A DNA stretch of 64,000 bases from Anaerocolumna xylanovorans DSM 12503 (lineage in GTDB: Bacteria; Bacillota; Clostridia; Lachnospirales; Lachnospiraceae). The notes under the pieces are model-generated. The model was not told the origin of the DNA. It was given only the letters and a program-made list of their open reading frames with translations, and did no database searches. The DNA lies in NCBI RefSeq assembly GCF_900143645.1, contig NZ_FRFD01000003.1, forward strand, positions 310,001-374,000. Direction: 5' to 3'. Positions 42,842 to 52,768 of this stretch are shown piece after piece; position 1 is the stretch's first letter, and every line of letters starts with the position of its first letter. Both the position numbers and the translations under genes were made by a program.

Positions 42842-44125
42842 ATGGAAATTAAATTCAAAGATCAATTATCATTAGGGGTTGCATCGGCAGCAACTCAGAT
42901 TGAGGGAGGTAATTGTGAACATAACTGGAATGACTGGTATACAAGAGGGAATATCAAAGATCATTCCAGTCCGGTCCGTGCAACGGATCATTATCACCTA
43001 TGGAAAGAAGATGCGGATCTTATGGCTTTGATGAAGATTAAGCATTATCGGATGGGAGTTGAGTGGGCGAGAATATGTCCAAATGAAGGAGAAGTAGATG
43101 AGGAGGTAATTGCACATTATAGAGAGGAGCTGCAATATTTAAAGGAACAAGGAATTACGGTTCTGCTTACGATACATCATTTCACCAATCCCATGTGGTT
43201 TGAGCGAAAAGGGGCATTCACACAGAAAGAGAACATAAGATACTTCCTTGATTTTGTGAAACTTATTGTAAATGTATTCGGAGGCCTTGTTGCTGAGTAC
43301 ATAACAATTAACGAACCTAATGTATATGCAACCAATTCCTATTACTTTGGGGAGTGGCCTCCCGGAGAAAAATCACTTTCGCAAGCGGTTTCAGTAATGT
43401 CAAATATGGCAATCTGCCATATTAAAGCTTACCAGATGATACATAGTATGCGTGAGTCAATGGGATATCAGGATACAAAGGTGAGTTTTGCCAATCACGT
43501 TCGTGTCTTTGATCCACAAAATCCGAGAAATCCCTGGCATTGTATTTGTGCTAAGCTATTAGATTGGTTTTTCCAAGGGGCTATAACCGAGGCCATATCC
43601 ACAGGTGATTTTAAATGGCCGCTAAAAAGATCAAAAGATATCTCACATGGCGAATATCTGGATTTCATTGCAATTAATTACTATACACGGAGTACGGTAT
43701 CGGGGTTTGGCGATGGGGTCAAGCAGGATGCACCGAAGAATGATCTGGGATGGGAGATCTATCCGGAAGGGCTTATTCGTTGTACTGCTCATATTTATCA
43801 GCTTTTAAAACGACCGATTTATATTACTGAGAATGGCACCTGCGATAATCAGGATGCATTTCGATCAAAATATATCTACGAACATTTAAAAGTAATAAGC
43901 GAGTCCAACCTTCCGATAACAAGGTACTATCACTGGTGTTATTGTGATAACTTTGAATGGGTGGAAGGAGAAAGTGCACGCTTTGGACTGGTACATGTCA
44001 ATTATGAGACCCAAGAAAGAACAATCAAAACTTCTGGCAGGTTTTTTACCAGGATGATTGAAGAAAGCGGTATATCGGAAGAACTTTATAGAGAATATGT
44101 AGAACCACTAAAGTATCACTATTAA
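42842..44125 (+). CDS. Glycoside hydrolase family 1 beta-glucosidase
   Basis: 427 residues; GGAGGGG upstream. Retaining GH1 enzyme that removes glucose or galactose from beta-glycosides in the cytoplasm. Acid/base Glu158 in 'TINEPN', nucleophile Glu330 in 'YITENGT', with 'GVASAATQIEGG' at the N-terminus and 'NFEWVEGESARFGLVHV' at the C-terminus. No phosphoglycoside-binding signature recognised. First gene of an operon with GH36, a GPH symporter and GH13. Confidence 0.93.
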   Translation: MEIKFKDQLSLGVASAATQIEGGNCEHNWNDWYTRGNIKDHSSPVRATDHYHLWKEDADLMALMKIKHYRMGVEWARICPNEGEVDEEVIAHYREELQYLKEQGITVLLTIHHFTNPMWFERKGAFTQKENIRYFLDFVKLIVNVFGGLVAEYITINEPNVYATNSYYFGEWPPGEKSLSQAVSVMSNMAICHIKAYQMIHSMRESMGYQDTKVSFANHVRVFDPQNPRNPWHCICAKLLDWFFQGAITEAISTGDFKWPLKRSKDISHGEYLDFIAINYYTRSTVSGFGDGVKQDAPKNDLGWEIYPEGLIRCTAHIYQLLKRPIYITENGTCDNQDAFRSKYIYEHLKVISESNLPITRYYHWCYCDNFEWVEGESARFGLVHVNYETQERTIKTSGRFFTRMIEESGISEELYREYVEPLKYHY

Positions 44126-44159
44126 TATGAAAGATAGAAAGGCTAAAGGAGAATGTGCT

Positions 44160-46496
44160 TTGATTACAACTGATGAAAGAAGCTTTCGTTTAGATACAGA
44201 TTGTACGACCTATCTTATTGGCAAAACAAAGTACGGGCATTTGGAGCATATTTATTATGGAAACCTGTTAAGTAAAGAGGATGGAGTGAATGTTCTGGCT
44301 CAAAAACGGTCCATTATGGTTGGCAGCAGTGTTCTTTACAGCAGGGAAGATGATGTATATAGTCTGGATGGTATGTGTTTAGAATGGTCGGACAATGGAA
44401 GGGGTGATTACCGCTACAGTCCAACGGAATTTAAAATGCCTGATGGCAGCTTTGTTACCGATTTCATTTATGAAAGGCATGAAATACTGGAGGGCACGGT
44501 TGCAATGGAGGCCATGCCTACAGCCTATGGCGGTGATCAGACTCTAATCATAATATTAAAGGATAAGACATATCCTATTTTTATTGACCTGTATTATACA
44601 GTATTTAAGCAGACGAATGTGATTAGCAGAAGAGCGGTTGTAAGGAATGAAGGAAGTGTTCCTGTCACAATCCGCCGTATCATGAGTATTTCTATGGATT
44701 TACCGGATGAATGTTTTCAGATGTACACCTTAGATGGGGGCTGGATTAAAGAAGGTAACTTGCATAAGCGACCGGTTTCCTACGGAATTACGGTAAATTC
44801 TTCCACAACAGGAGCAAGCAGTAATCGTCATAATCCTGCGTTTTTATTAGCGGAAGCTGATGCGAATGAAGACTATGGAAGTGTATATGCCTTCAATATG
44901 ATTTATAGCGGGAACCATTATAGTATAATAGAAAAAAATGAACGGGATTACGTCCGTGTATGTATGGGAATTAATCCTCATTTATTTGAATGGATATTAT
45001 CTCCGGAGGAGAAGTTTGAAACACCGGAATGCGTGATGAGCTATAGCAGTCAGGGATTCAATGGCACAAGCCATAATATGCATGATTTCATTAATGAACA
45101 TATCGTAAGAGGCGACTATAAGAAGAAGGAAAGGCCGATTCTGCTTAATAATTGGGAGGCACACTTTTTTGATTTTAATGAAGGAAAACTATTGCGGCTT
45201 GCCAGAGATGCGAAAAAATTAGGGATAGAACTATTTGTACTGGATGACGGCTGGTTTGGCGACCGCAATCATGATAGAGCGGGGCTTGGAGATTATAGGG
45301 TAAACCCTAAGAAATTACCGGACGGAATGAAGGCTTTTGCAGATAAAATAAGAAACATTGGATTAGATTTTGGCCTTTGGTTTGAACCGGAGATGGTGAA
45401 TGAGGATAGCGAGTTGTATAGGAGCCATCCGGAATATGCTATTAAACTGCCAAACCGTCATTCGGTTTTAGGAAGAAATCAGTTGGTGCTGGATCTTTGC
45501 AAAAAAGAAGTTCGGGATTATATTGTAGAGCAGGTTAGCAGCATTCTGGATGAGGCAAAAATTTCTTATGTGAAATGGGATATGAACCGCCATATTGCGG
45601 AAGCATTTTCTACAGCTTTGAAAAACCAAGGTGAGTTCTATCATCGTTACATTTTGGGTCTCTATGAGGTGTTGACCAGGATATTCGGGCCCAGATCCCA
45701 TATTTTGCTGGAGAGTTGTTCCAGCGGCGGCAATAGGTTCGACTTAGGAATGCTTTGCTATAGCCCGCAGATTTGGGCTTCTGACGATACGGATCCCATT
45801 GAGCGGTTAAAAATTCAGGCAGGTTTATCCTATTTTTATCCCCAATCCACCATGGGGGCTCATGTTTCGGGGTCTCCCCATCAGCAAACCTTACGTGAGA
45901 CACCCCTTGCAACCCGTTTCCATGCGGCTTGCTTTGGATGCCTGGGGTATGAGTTGGACTTAAAGTATCTGTCACCGGAGCAAAGAAAAGATATTGCAGA
46001 GCAAGTTGCATTCTATAAGCAGTATCGAAAGATTTTTCAATATGGAAGATTTTACAGGGTTAAATCCTATAAATCCAATAAAGTTATATGGGAAACGGTA
46101 AGCGAGGATAAGGAAACCGCACTCACCGGCTTTTTTCAAACATTGGCCACCGCAGCAGAAAGCAGCGACAAGCTAAAGGTGATTGGCCTGAAAAAAGGAA
46201 GGTTTACCATTCGGACAAGATCGCAAAGGCTTTATATTGAGCGCTTTGGAGGATTAATAAAACACGTTGCACCTGTGGAGTTAAATCCCGATGGTGTAAT
46301 TATGCGGGTAGCCAATCGCCATTATAGTCTGAAGGATTGTGTGGAAACCTATACCTGTTCTTCAGAGGCACTTGCAGCAGGAATACCATTATGCGAGCAG
46401 TTTATCGGGACGGGTTATCATGAAAGCATACGAATGCTTGGTGATTTTGGGTCAAATATGTATATTACAGAGAAGGAAAATGAACAGCAAAAGTAG
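44160..46496 (+). CDS. Glycoside hydrolase family 36 alpha-galactosidase
   Basis: 778 residues from TTG 44160, preferred because AAAGGAG sits at 44145-44151 and family members start near this point; ATG 44127, 1 base after the GH1 stop, is the alternative (789 residues). It frees alpha-galactose from melibiose, raffinose or stachyose. Nucleophile Asp in 'SYVKWDMNRH', acid/base Asp in 'WASDDTDPIERL', plus 'LDDGWFGDRNHDRAGLGDY' and 'WFEPEMVNEDS', all typical. Beta-sandwich, barrel and C-terminal sandwich by position. No signal peptide. Confidence 0.94.
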   Translation: MITTDERSFRLDTDCTTYLIGKTKYGHLEHIYYGNLLSKEDGVNVLAQKRSIMVGSSVLYSREDDVYSLDGMCLEWSDNGRGDYRYSPTEFKMPDGSFVTDFIYERHEILEGTVAMEAMPTAYGGDQTLIIILKDKTYPIFIDLYYTVFKQTNVISRRAVVRNEGSVPVTIRRIMSISMDLPDECFQMYTLDGGWIKEGNLHKRPVSYGITVNSSTTGASSNRHNPAFLLAEADANEDYGSVYAFNMIYSGNHYSIIEKNERDYVRVCMGINPHLFEWILSPEEKFETPECVMSYSSQGFNGTSHNMHDFINEHIVRGDYKKKERPILLNNWEAHFFDFNEGKLLRLARDAKKLGIELFVLDDGWFGDRNHDRAGLGDYRVNPKKLPDGMKAFADKIRNIGLDFGLWFEPEMVNEDSELYRSHPEYAIKLPNRHSVLGRNQLVLDLCKKEVRDYIVEQVSSILDEAKISYVKWDMNRHIAEAFSTALKNQGEFYHRYILGLYEVLTRIFGPRSHILLESCSSGGNRFDLGMLCYSPQIWASDDTDPIERLKIQAGLSYFYPQSTMGAHVSGSPHQQTLRETPLATRFHAACFGCLGYELDLKYLSPEQRKDIAEQVAFYKQYRKIFQYGRFYRVKSYKSNKVIWETVSEDKETALTGFFQTLATAAESSDKLKVIGLKKGRFTIRTRSQRLYIERFGGLIKHVAPVELNPDGVIMRVANRHYSLKDCVETYTCSSEALAAGIPLCEQFIGTGYHESIRMLGDFGSNMYITEKENEQQK

Positions 46497-46559
46497 CATT
46501 TATATTCAACGGCACAAACTTAAGATGCTCAGAAAACATGAGCAGGAATGGAGTAAAAT

Positions 46560-47933
46560 ATGGCAGTAAAAACTAAAAGAAATCATAATCGCTATATGTT
46601 TGGCCTTGGGACTATTGGCAGAGATATGCTTTATACAATTGTAAGCATGTATCTTCTATTCTTTTTGACGGATATTTTGGATTTGCCAGATTCCACTATG
46701 TGGTGGATGACGGGAGCAATGACCATACTTCGTATATTTGATGCTGTAAATGATCCAATCATGGGATTTTTAGTAGATAATACCCGCTCACGATTTGGAA
46801 AATTTAAACCATGGATTGTGATAGGAGGTATTCTTGGAGGTATTTTTACGGCTCTATTGTTCCATGATTTTGGACTAAACGGAGCAGGATATGTAATAAT
46901 GTTTGTAGTAATCTATCTTCTCTGGGACTTAACCTATGGAGCCAATGATATCGCTTATTGGTCAATGCTTCCTTCCTTGACGCTTGACCAAAAGGAACGT
47001 GAGAAAACCGGTTCCTTTGCCAGAATCTGTGCCAATATCGGATTATTTACAACCGTAGTTGCTGTATTGCCTGTTACTGGCGCCTTGGGCGGAGATAAAA
47101 AAGCCTGGCAGATTACAGTAATCGCAATCGTATTGATTACATGGGCATTTCTTATGTTTACGGTATTTGGAGTGAAAGAGGATAAAAATATTAATGTTAA
47201 GCAAGAGTCCACTTCATTAAAGGAAATGTTCAGAATTTTATTCCAGAATGATCAGCTGTTGTTTACGGCTATATCAATGGCATTGTTTATGATTGGTTAT
47301 TGCACTACCACCGCTTTTGGAGTCTATTTCTTTAAATATGCTTTTAAAAATGAAGGAATGTACTCGGTGTTTGCTGCGATTCTCGGAGTCTCACAGCTGG
47401 CAGCCTTATCTGTATTTCCCCTATTCTCAAAAAAATACAGCAGAAAAACTTTATATGCCTCGGCAACTATATTGGTAGTAGCCGGGTATGTAATATTCTT
47501 CCTTTCACCAATGAATATGCTGTTTATCGGCGCGGCCGGCATCCTTCTTTTTACCGGTCAGGCCTTCATACAGCTTCTGATGCTGATGTTTTTGACAGAT
47601 ACGGTAGAGTACGGACAGTGGAAGCTGGGACGTCGTAACGAAAGCATCACCTTCTCTGTACAGCCGTTTATAAATAAAATTGGGGGAGCAATTGCGAATG
47701 GGATTGTTGGTGTGACCTTGATTGTTTCCGGTATTAATGCTGCAGAGGCACCGGGGGATGTTACTGATTCCGGACTGTTGATTATGAAGCTGGCAATGTT
47801 AATTTTACCACTTATCTTTATTGTGATCGGTTACATCGTTTATTATAAGAAGTTCAAAATTGATAAGCAGATGTATGATAGCATAATATCGGAATTGGCT
47901 GCCCGTGGTGAAATAAATAGCGAACAGGAGTGA
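46560..47933 (+). CDS. GPH-family sugar:cation symporter (MelB-like)
   Basis: 457 residues with about twelve membrane helices. 'GRDMLYTIVSMYLLFFLTDI', 'DAVNDPIMGFLVDNTRSRFG' and 'YWSMLPSLTLDQKEREK' are hallmarks of glycoside-pentoside-hexuronide symporters such as MelB. The acidic residue in 'DAVNDP' is the cation-coupling site in the family. Placed among GH1, GH36 and GH13 genes it very likely imports the alpha- or beta-galactoside and glucoside oligomers they cut. Ends 6 bases before the GH13 gene. Confidence 0.93.
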   Translation: MAVKTKRNHNRYMFGLGTIGRDMLYTIVSMYLLFFLTDILDLPDSTMWWMTGAMTILRIFDAVNDPIMGFLVDNTRSRFGKFKPWIVIGGILGGIFTALLFHDFGLNGAGYVIMFVVIYLLWDLTYGANDIAYWSMLPSLTLDQKEREKTGSFARICANIGLFTTVVAVLPVTGALGGDKKAWQITVIAIVLITWAFLMFTVFGVKEDKNINVKQESTSLKEMFRILFQNDQLLFTAISMALFMIGYCTTTAFGVYFFKYAFKNEGMYSVFAAILGVSQLAALSVFPLFSKKYSRKTLYASATILVVAGYVIFFLSPMNMLFIGAAGILLFTGQAFIQLLMLMFLTDTVEYGQWKLGRRNESITFSVQPFINKIGGAIANGIVGVTLIVSGINAAEAPGDVTDSGLLIMKLAMLILPLIFIVIGYIVYYKKFKIDKQMYDSIISELAARGEINSEQE

Positions 47934-47939
47934 TGTTCT

Positions 47940-49811
47940 ATGCTGACAAAAAAAAGTCGTATCAAAGATGTGTATGCAAATCCAATTGGACGGGACATTA
48001 TTGACCGAGTGCTCTTACAAATGAATATAAGCAAAAAGGCAGTTACCAATCCGATTGTAGGTAATCTAAAGCTAAAGGTTTTACCGAAGCTGCCTAAAAG
48101 CCAGCTGGATGAAGGATTCCTGGATACTTTGCTTACACTTTTAAACACGGAACATGAAGCAGCAAAGGGCAATGATGAGGCAATTCTGAAAGCTTGGTGG
48201 AAGGAAGCTGTATTTTATCAGATTTACCCCAGAAGCTTTAAAGATAGCAATGGAGATGGCATTGGCGACCTGCAGGGTATAATAAGTAAATTGGATTACA
48301 TAAAAGAGTTGGGTATCGATGCTATTTGGCTTTCACCAATTTATGATTCTCCTAATGATGATAATGGGTACGACATAAGAGACTATCATAAAATCATGGC
48401 TGAGTTTGGAACAATGGAGGACTTTGACAGGTTATTAACTGAGGTTCATAACCGTGACATGAGGCTTATTATGGATCTTGTAGTGAACCATACCTCAGAT
48501 GAACATATGTGGTATCAGAAGGCCATCCATGAACCGGATTCCAAGTATGGAGATTATTATATTTTTAAGGATCAGCCTAACAACTGGACATCATTTTTTA
48601 GCGGTAGTGCGTGGAACTATGTAGAAGAACGCGGGCAATATGCACTGCATTTATTCTCAAAGAAGCAGATGGATTTAAACTGGGAAAATGAAACCCTGCG
48701 TCATGAGATTCATGATATGGTAAAATGGTGGCTGGAAAAGGGCGTAGATGGATTTCGCCTGGATGTCATTAATTATATCTCTAAGCGCAGCGGCTTACCG
48801 GATGGAAATGAAAGTATCGGTAAGCTTATGGAATATCATGGGGTAGAACATTATTTCTATGGACCCCGCCTCCACGAATATCTGCATGATATGAAAGAGA
48901 AGGTGTTTATCCCGTACAATGCTTTTTCGGTTGGAGAAACTCCCGGAACAGGAATGGAAATGAGCAAGCTATTGACTGCTGATTACCGAAAGGAGCTGGA
49001 TATGGTATTCTCCTTTGACCATCTGGAAACGCCGGGGCATACACGTTTTGATGATTATCAATATGACCTTAATTATCTAAAAAGCTATATGATTAACTGG
49101 ATGGAGAATTACGGGAATCATTGTCAGCCATCACTGTTTTATGAAAACCATGATAATCCCCGGATGATTTCTAAAATAAATTCAGACAGGCACTATCGGA
49201 ACGTCCTGGGTAAGCTTTTGGCTGTAATACAGCTTACACTACGAGGTACGCCATTTATTTACCAGGGGCAAGAGATTGGAATGATCAATCAAAACTTTAG
49301 GTCCACCTCGGATCTTCGTGATGTGGAATCGTTGAATCTTTATGATGAGTTATGTAACACCATGAATAAAGAAGAGGCATTTGCAAAGATATTAGCCGGT
49401 TCAAGAGACCATGCCAGAACACCGATGCAGTGGAACAATCAGCAATATGCAGGCTTTTCTACCGGGAAGCCGTGGATTATGATGGATGAGGATTATAAGA
49501 ATTGCAATGTAGAGGCGCAGCTTCAAGATGAGAACTCTATCCTTCGTTTTTTTCAGAAATTGATTGCTTTGCGTAAGGAGCATAGGGTCATTTATTATGG
49601 AGAGGTGCTATTTATCAATCAAAAAGAAAAAGATCTATTTACTTATTATCGTAAGGATGGAACAGAAACGCTGTATATTGAGATGAATTTGAGCTCATCC
49701 AATAAGAAACGGGCAAAATATCCAGAAGGGATTCGTTTGCTATCGAATTATGCAGAGGATTCATCGTCATTCCTACGGCCATATGAAGCAAGTATATGGA
49801 AATATAATTAG
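47940..49811 (+). CDS. GH13 alpha-glucosidase / oligo-1,6-glucosidase with N-terminal extension
   Basis: 623 residues; CAGGAG upstream. Residues ~88-600 are a standard GH13 alpha-glucosidase: 'AVFYQIYPRSFKDSNGDGIG', nucleophile Asp275 in 'GFRLDVIN', acid/base Glu333 in 'SVGETPG', Asp405 in 'ENHDNPR'. Length without the first 85 residues is the family norm. The extra N-terminus ('KDVYANPIGRDIIDRVLLQM', 'VGNLKLKVLPKL') is a small helical domain of a type found attached to other clostridial glycosidases; role unknown. Last gene of the operon; it would cut the glucosyl part of imported sugars. Confidence 0.93.
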   Translation: MLTKKSRIKDVYANPIGRDIIDRVLLQMNISKKAVTNPIVGNLKLKVLPKLPKSQLDEGFLDTLLTLLNTEHEAAKGNDEAILKAWWKEAVFYQIYPRSFKDSNGDGIGDLQGIISKLDYIKELGIDAIWLSPIYDSPNDDNGYDIRDYHKIMAEFGTMEDFDRLLTEVHNRDMRLIMDLVVNHTSDEHMWYQKAIHEPDSKYGDYYIFKDQPNNWTSFFSGSAWNYVEERGQYALHLFSKKQMDLNWENETLRHEIHDMVKWWLEKGVDGFRLDVINYISKRSGLPDGNESIGKLMEYHGVEHYFYGPRLHEYLHDMKEKVFIPYNAFSVGETPGTGMEMSKLLTADYRKELDMVFSFDHLETPGHTRFDDYQYDLNYLKSYMINWMENYGNHCQPSLFYENHDNPRMISKINSDRHYRNVLGKLLAVIQLTLRGTPFIYQGQEIGMINQNFRSTSDLRDVESLNLYDELCNTMNKEEAFAKILAGSRDHARTPMQWNNQQYAGFSTGKPWIMMDEDYKNCNVEAQLQDENSILRFFQKLIALRKEHRVIYYGEVLFINQKEKDLFTYYRKDGTETLYIEMNLSSSNKKRAKYPEGIRLLSNYAEDSSSFLRPYEASIWKYN

Positions 49812-49813
49812 TG

Positions 49814-49853
49814 AAAAACCCCAAAGCACGAAATGTAAAGCTTTGGGGTTTTG
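49814..49853. terminator. Terminator after the glycosidase operon, possibly bidirectional
   Basis: AAAACCCCAAAGC, 12-base loop, GCTTTGGGGTTTT. The A-run and T-run allow function on both strands, also serving the leftward membrane-protein gene. Confidence 0.85.
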
Positions 49854-49884
49854 CCTTGACTATAGTTTTGTGTGGGAGCAATTT

Positions 49885-50259
49885 TCAGCTTTTAATTATG
49901 TAAATAATCCCTCGGCTAATTTGCGGAAAAAATAACGCAATAATGCCAGTGATGTTATGTACCATGGGTACCATCAATATGAAATATACGATAATACCCA
50001 TGAGAAATGATCTGATTATTTTCGAAAGCAGTACAATATGAGCGGCCTTTTTTTGATCATATTTTGCAGAATATTTTGCGGTATATATGTTTAAAATAAA
50101 ATTTCCGATTGAGGCAGCACTGCCAATGACCGTGCCCAGTACAACAGAAAGACTGAACTTGTCTGCAAATAGATAAAAAGCAATTAACAGGAAAGACAAG
50201 CCGGCTACACAGAAGGATGTGCTTTCTATTTCTTGTTTTATTTTAGCTTGAGGTATCAT
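49885..50259 (-). CDS. Small integral membrane protein, AtpI-like by pattern
   Basis: 124 residues with four hydrophobic segments (about 15-32, 36-57, 76-98, 102-121). 'LGTVIGSAASIGNFILNIYT' recalls the glycine-rich helix of ATP synthase subunit I (AtpI) type proteins, but no ATP synthase genes are near. Strong GGAGGAGG before ATG. It follows kup by 115 bases on the same strand. Function not assigned. Confidence 0.6.
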   Translation of the reverse strand: MIPQAKIKQEIESTSFCVAGLSFLLIAFYLFADKFSLSVVLGTVIGSAASIGNFILNIYTAKYSAKYDQKKAAHIVLLSKIIRSFLMGIIVYFILMVPMVHNITGIIALFFPQISRGIIYIIKS

Positions 50260-50374
50260 TCACTCACCTCCTCCACAAAATCTAATCGGTTCCTGTGCCA
50301 CTTATATTCCCCGGAACAGCCATATCAAAAAATAACCTGAAAGTAAACAGCGGCCACTTCTGGGATATTGTCGA

Positions 50375-52393
50375 TCAATGTTTTTCACTAGGAGATTTCG
50401 AACTTCTTTTTAAAACAGTACGGTTTGAATGACCAAGAATCATAGGAACTTTTTCAATATAAACATCACTGGTGTCAAGTCCAAACCAATTCGATGGCGA
50501 AACCGTGAACTTCTGTATAAAAAACTTGGTCCTTAACAGAAAAGAATCCCAGCCTGAGAGAGAGGATTGATTGGAAAGAACTTCTTCGATAAATACAAAA
50601 CGAAAATCTCCCAGTTTGCGGTTTGGTATAATGGAATAAGTATTAGATTGATTTTCAATTTCCTTATTATTCACCAATTCTGTTGATATCTGCCGTAAAA
50701 ATACATTAAGATTCTGCTCAATTCGAAAGCCAAGATTTATCTGTATATTTACTATAAAGGATGTATTGTATTTTTCAACTACATAGTCTGCCTGATAAGG
50801 CTCATCTGTTACGTAAACATTCACAAACCAGTAAACATCAGCTTTTTTCGGCCTTTTATCTAATAGAAAATACATTATTTTACGTTCTATTTCTTTTGTA
50901 TTTGGGCAATTAGTCAGGCATACAAGGTTACTTGCATATTTCGGAACATCTGGATCGTGACGCAATTGATTTAGCTGCTTAATATAATTTTCAATCGGTA
51001 CAACTTCGCGAAAACGCATCTTTATGATATGCGATCTATCCCAGATATACATAATGAACAATATTGAAATAGCGATAATTACTGCAACGAATCCACCGTG
51101 AAAGAACTTAATAATATTTGCCAGGAAGAAAGAGGCTTCAAAAGTCATAAAGAAAACAAGCATGATGACTGCAAGTGCAAAAGGTGTTTTTTTCTTCCGC
51201 ATATAGTTAAAGAGCAGAATTGTTGTCATAAGCATGGTAACCGTGATGGCAAGACCATATGCTGCTTCCATTTTATCGGAACTTTGAAAGTAAAGAACAA
51301 TTCCGATGCAGACAAAGCATAATATCCTGTTAACTGCGGGAATGTAAAGTTGTCCCTTTAAAGCGGATGGGTATAGCGTATGCAGCCTGGGAAACAGATT
51401 CAGTTTAATTGCTTCTGATACAAGTGTAAAGGAACCTGAAATTAAAGCCTGAGAAGCTATAATAGCAGCAAGTGTAGAGATTATGATACCATATATTAGA
51501 AATCCTGATGGAATCATCTGATAAAAAGGATTGATATCCTCTAATACGGTATGAGAGGGAGTGTTTTTTTTAGATAAAATCCACGCACCTTGACCAAAGT
51601 AGTTGAGTAATAAACTTAACTTAACAAAGGGCCATGTGAAGTAAATATTTTTTCTTCCTACATGCCCAAGATCTGAGTAGAGGGCTTCAGCACCTGTTGA
51701 ACATAAAAATATGCTGCCCAGTATAAAAAAGCCCAGTTTATTATCATTACTAAATAGGATAGCAATAGCATAATATGGTGATAATGCACGTAACAAGGAA
51801 AGATTACCTGCAAGATTTATAATTCCAAAAACGGCTAAACTACTGAACCATAAAAACATAATAGGACCAAAGAGTTTTCCGATAAATTCTGTTCCGCTGT
51901 GTTGAATAAAAAATAATATGCAGATTATGATAATAACAAGGATAACGATATTACGTTGGCTGCCTCCAAAAAAATCTTCAAAGACTGGAAGCAGTTTTAG
52001 TCCTTCAACGGCTGATGTAACCGTAACTGCTGGCGTCAACATTCCGTCAGCTAATAGAGCCGACCCGCCAATCATCGCAGGGATGACCAGCCATTTGGAA
52101 CGGTTTCTGACAAGGGTAAAAAGTGAGAAAATACCGCCTTCTCCCTTATTGTCAGCTTTTAGTGTTATAAAAACATATTTTATGGTTGTTAAAATAGTGA
52201 GTGTCCAAAAAACCAATGATAAAGTTCCAAGAATAAAATTTTCTGATATATTTTCTAACCCGCCGTTCCCTTGAAGAACCGATTTCATTACATATAGCGG
52301 TGAAGTACCGATATCTCCGTATACTACACCTAATGTTACCAGAATACCTCCAAGTGTGAATTTGGTTATGCTAGATTTTTTTGATAAAACCAC
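50375..52393 (-). CDS. kup: Potassium uptake protein Kup
   Basis: 672 residues from GTG 52393 (AAGGGAG upstream). K+:H+ symporter of the KUP/HAK family, about twelve membrane helices in residues 12-450 and a soluble C-terminal domain. 'LGGILVTLGVVYGDIGTSPL' near the N-terminus, 'GEGGIFSLFTLVRN' and 'GSALLADGMLTPAVTVTSA' are diagnostic. It lies downstream of kdpD-kdpE with its own promoter, and a - strand terminator separates them. K+ uptake under KdpDE control is the likely role. Confidence 0.96.
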   Translation of the reverse strand: MVLSKKSSITKFTLGGILVTLGVVYGDIGTSPLYVMKSVLQGNGGLENISENFILGTLSLVFWTLTILTTIKYVFITLKADNKGEGGIFSLFTLVRNRSKWLVIPAMIGGSALLADGMLTPAVTVTSAVEGLKLLPVFEDFFGGSQRNIVILVIIIICILFFIQHSGTEFIGKLFGPIMFLWFSSLAVFGIINLAGNLSLLRALSPYYAIAILFSNDNKLGFFILGSIFLCSTGAEALYSDLGHVGRKNIYFTWPFVKLSLLLNYFGQGAWILSKKNTPSHTVLEDINPFYQMIPSGFLIYGIIISTLAAIIASQALISGSFTLVSEAIKLNLFPRLHTLYPSALKGQLYIPAVNRILCFVCIGIVLYFQSSDKMEAAYGLAITVTMLMTTILLFNYMRKKKTPFALAVIMLVFFMTFEASFFLANIIKFFHGGFVAVIIAISILFIMYIWDRSHIIKMRFREVVPIENYIKQLNQLRHDPDVPKYASNLVCLTNCPNTKEIERKIMYFLLDKRPKKADVYWFVNVYVTDEPYQADYVVEKYNTSFIVNIQINLGFRIEQNLNVFLRQISTELVNNKEIENQSNTYSIIPNRKLGDFRFVFIEEVLSNQSSLSGWDSFLLRTKFFIQKFTVSPSNWFGLDTSDVYIEKVPMILGHSNRTVLKRSSKSPSEKH

Positions 52394-52605
52394 CGTTTTT
52401 TTACTCCCTTTGCAAAAGTTTGATATAAAAGGTCAACAGCCCGATTCAGAGTCATCATAGCCTGCCTCATTCAATAACTGCTTTCAAGCAGGAAGCTTCA
52501 TGGGCGTCTATAATGGACTTGCAGAGAGGAAACATTCAGAACCCATCTGGTTACCGGACATCTTGCTGCGCTTTCTTTCCTTTAATATTAGATACATACT
52601 TTGAT

Positions 52606-52660
52606 AGTATAACATGTACAACATTATGATGGGATTAAGGTTTCTCACATGGCATTAAGA
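52606..52660 (-). promoter_or_regulatory. kup promoter with KdpE-type direct repeats
   Basis: - strand: CTTAATGCCAT and CTTAATCCCAT, 20 bases apart (52629-52660 region), then ATCATAATGTT and a -10 TATACT (52606-52611). The last repeat covers the -35 position. CTTAAT pairs, ATCATAATGTT and ATACTAT also occur upstream of kdpD. Confidence 0.65.
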
Positions 52661-52707
52661 TGGTATAAAGATTCCTCTCCAAGAGGTAAAGCGGAATAGG
52701 CTTCCTC

Positions 52708-52750
52708 GAAAAATTAACCCATGACTTATGAAAAGACACGGGTTAGTTTT
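52708..52750 (-). terminator. Terminator after kdpE
   Basis: - strand AAACTAACCCGTG, loop, CATGGGTTAATTTTT. Ends the kdpDE transcript before the kup promoter. Confidence 0.8.
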
Positions 52751-52768
52751 CGTTAAAGTTTGTTTATT

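Larger units (their letters stand above)
52394..52768. other. kup promoter and long 5' leader
   Basis: Between kdpE and kup. On the - strand it holds the kdpE terminator (52708-52750), two direct repeats and a -10 box (52606-52660) and then a leader of about 200 bases before the kup GTG. The leader has pairing segments (CTGCTTTCAAGCAG at 52481-52494; GCAGG and CCTGC blocks) but I cannot match it to a known riboswitch. Confidence 0.6.

Noticed and set aside
46480..46569. 29-codon frame overlapping the GH36 end and the GPH start
   Set aside because: Overlaps both real genes and has no independent support; likely chance.
52394..52605. c-di-AMP (ydaO) or M-box riboswitch before kup
   Set aside because: I could not line up the conserved core of either; kept only as an unassigned leader.
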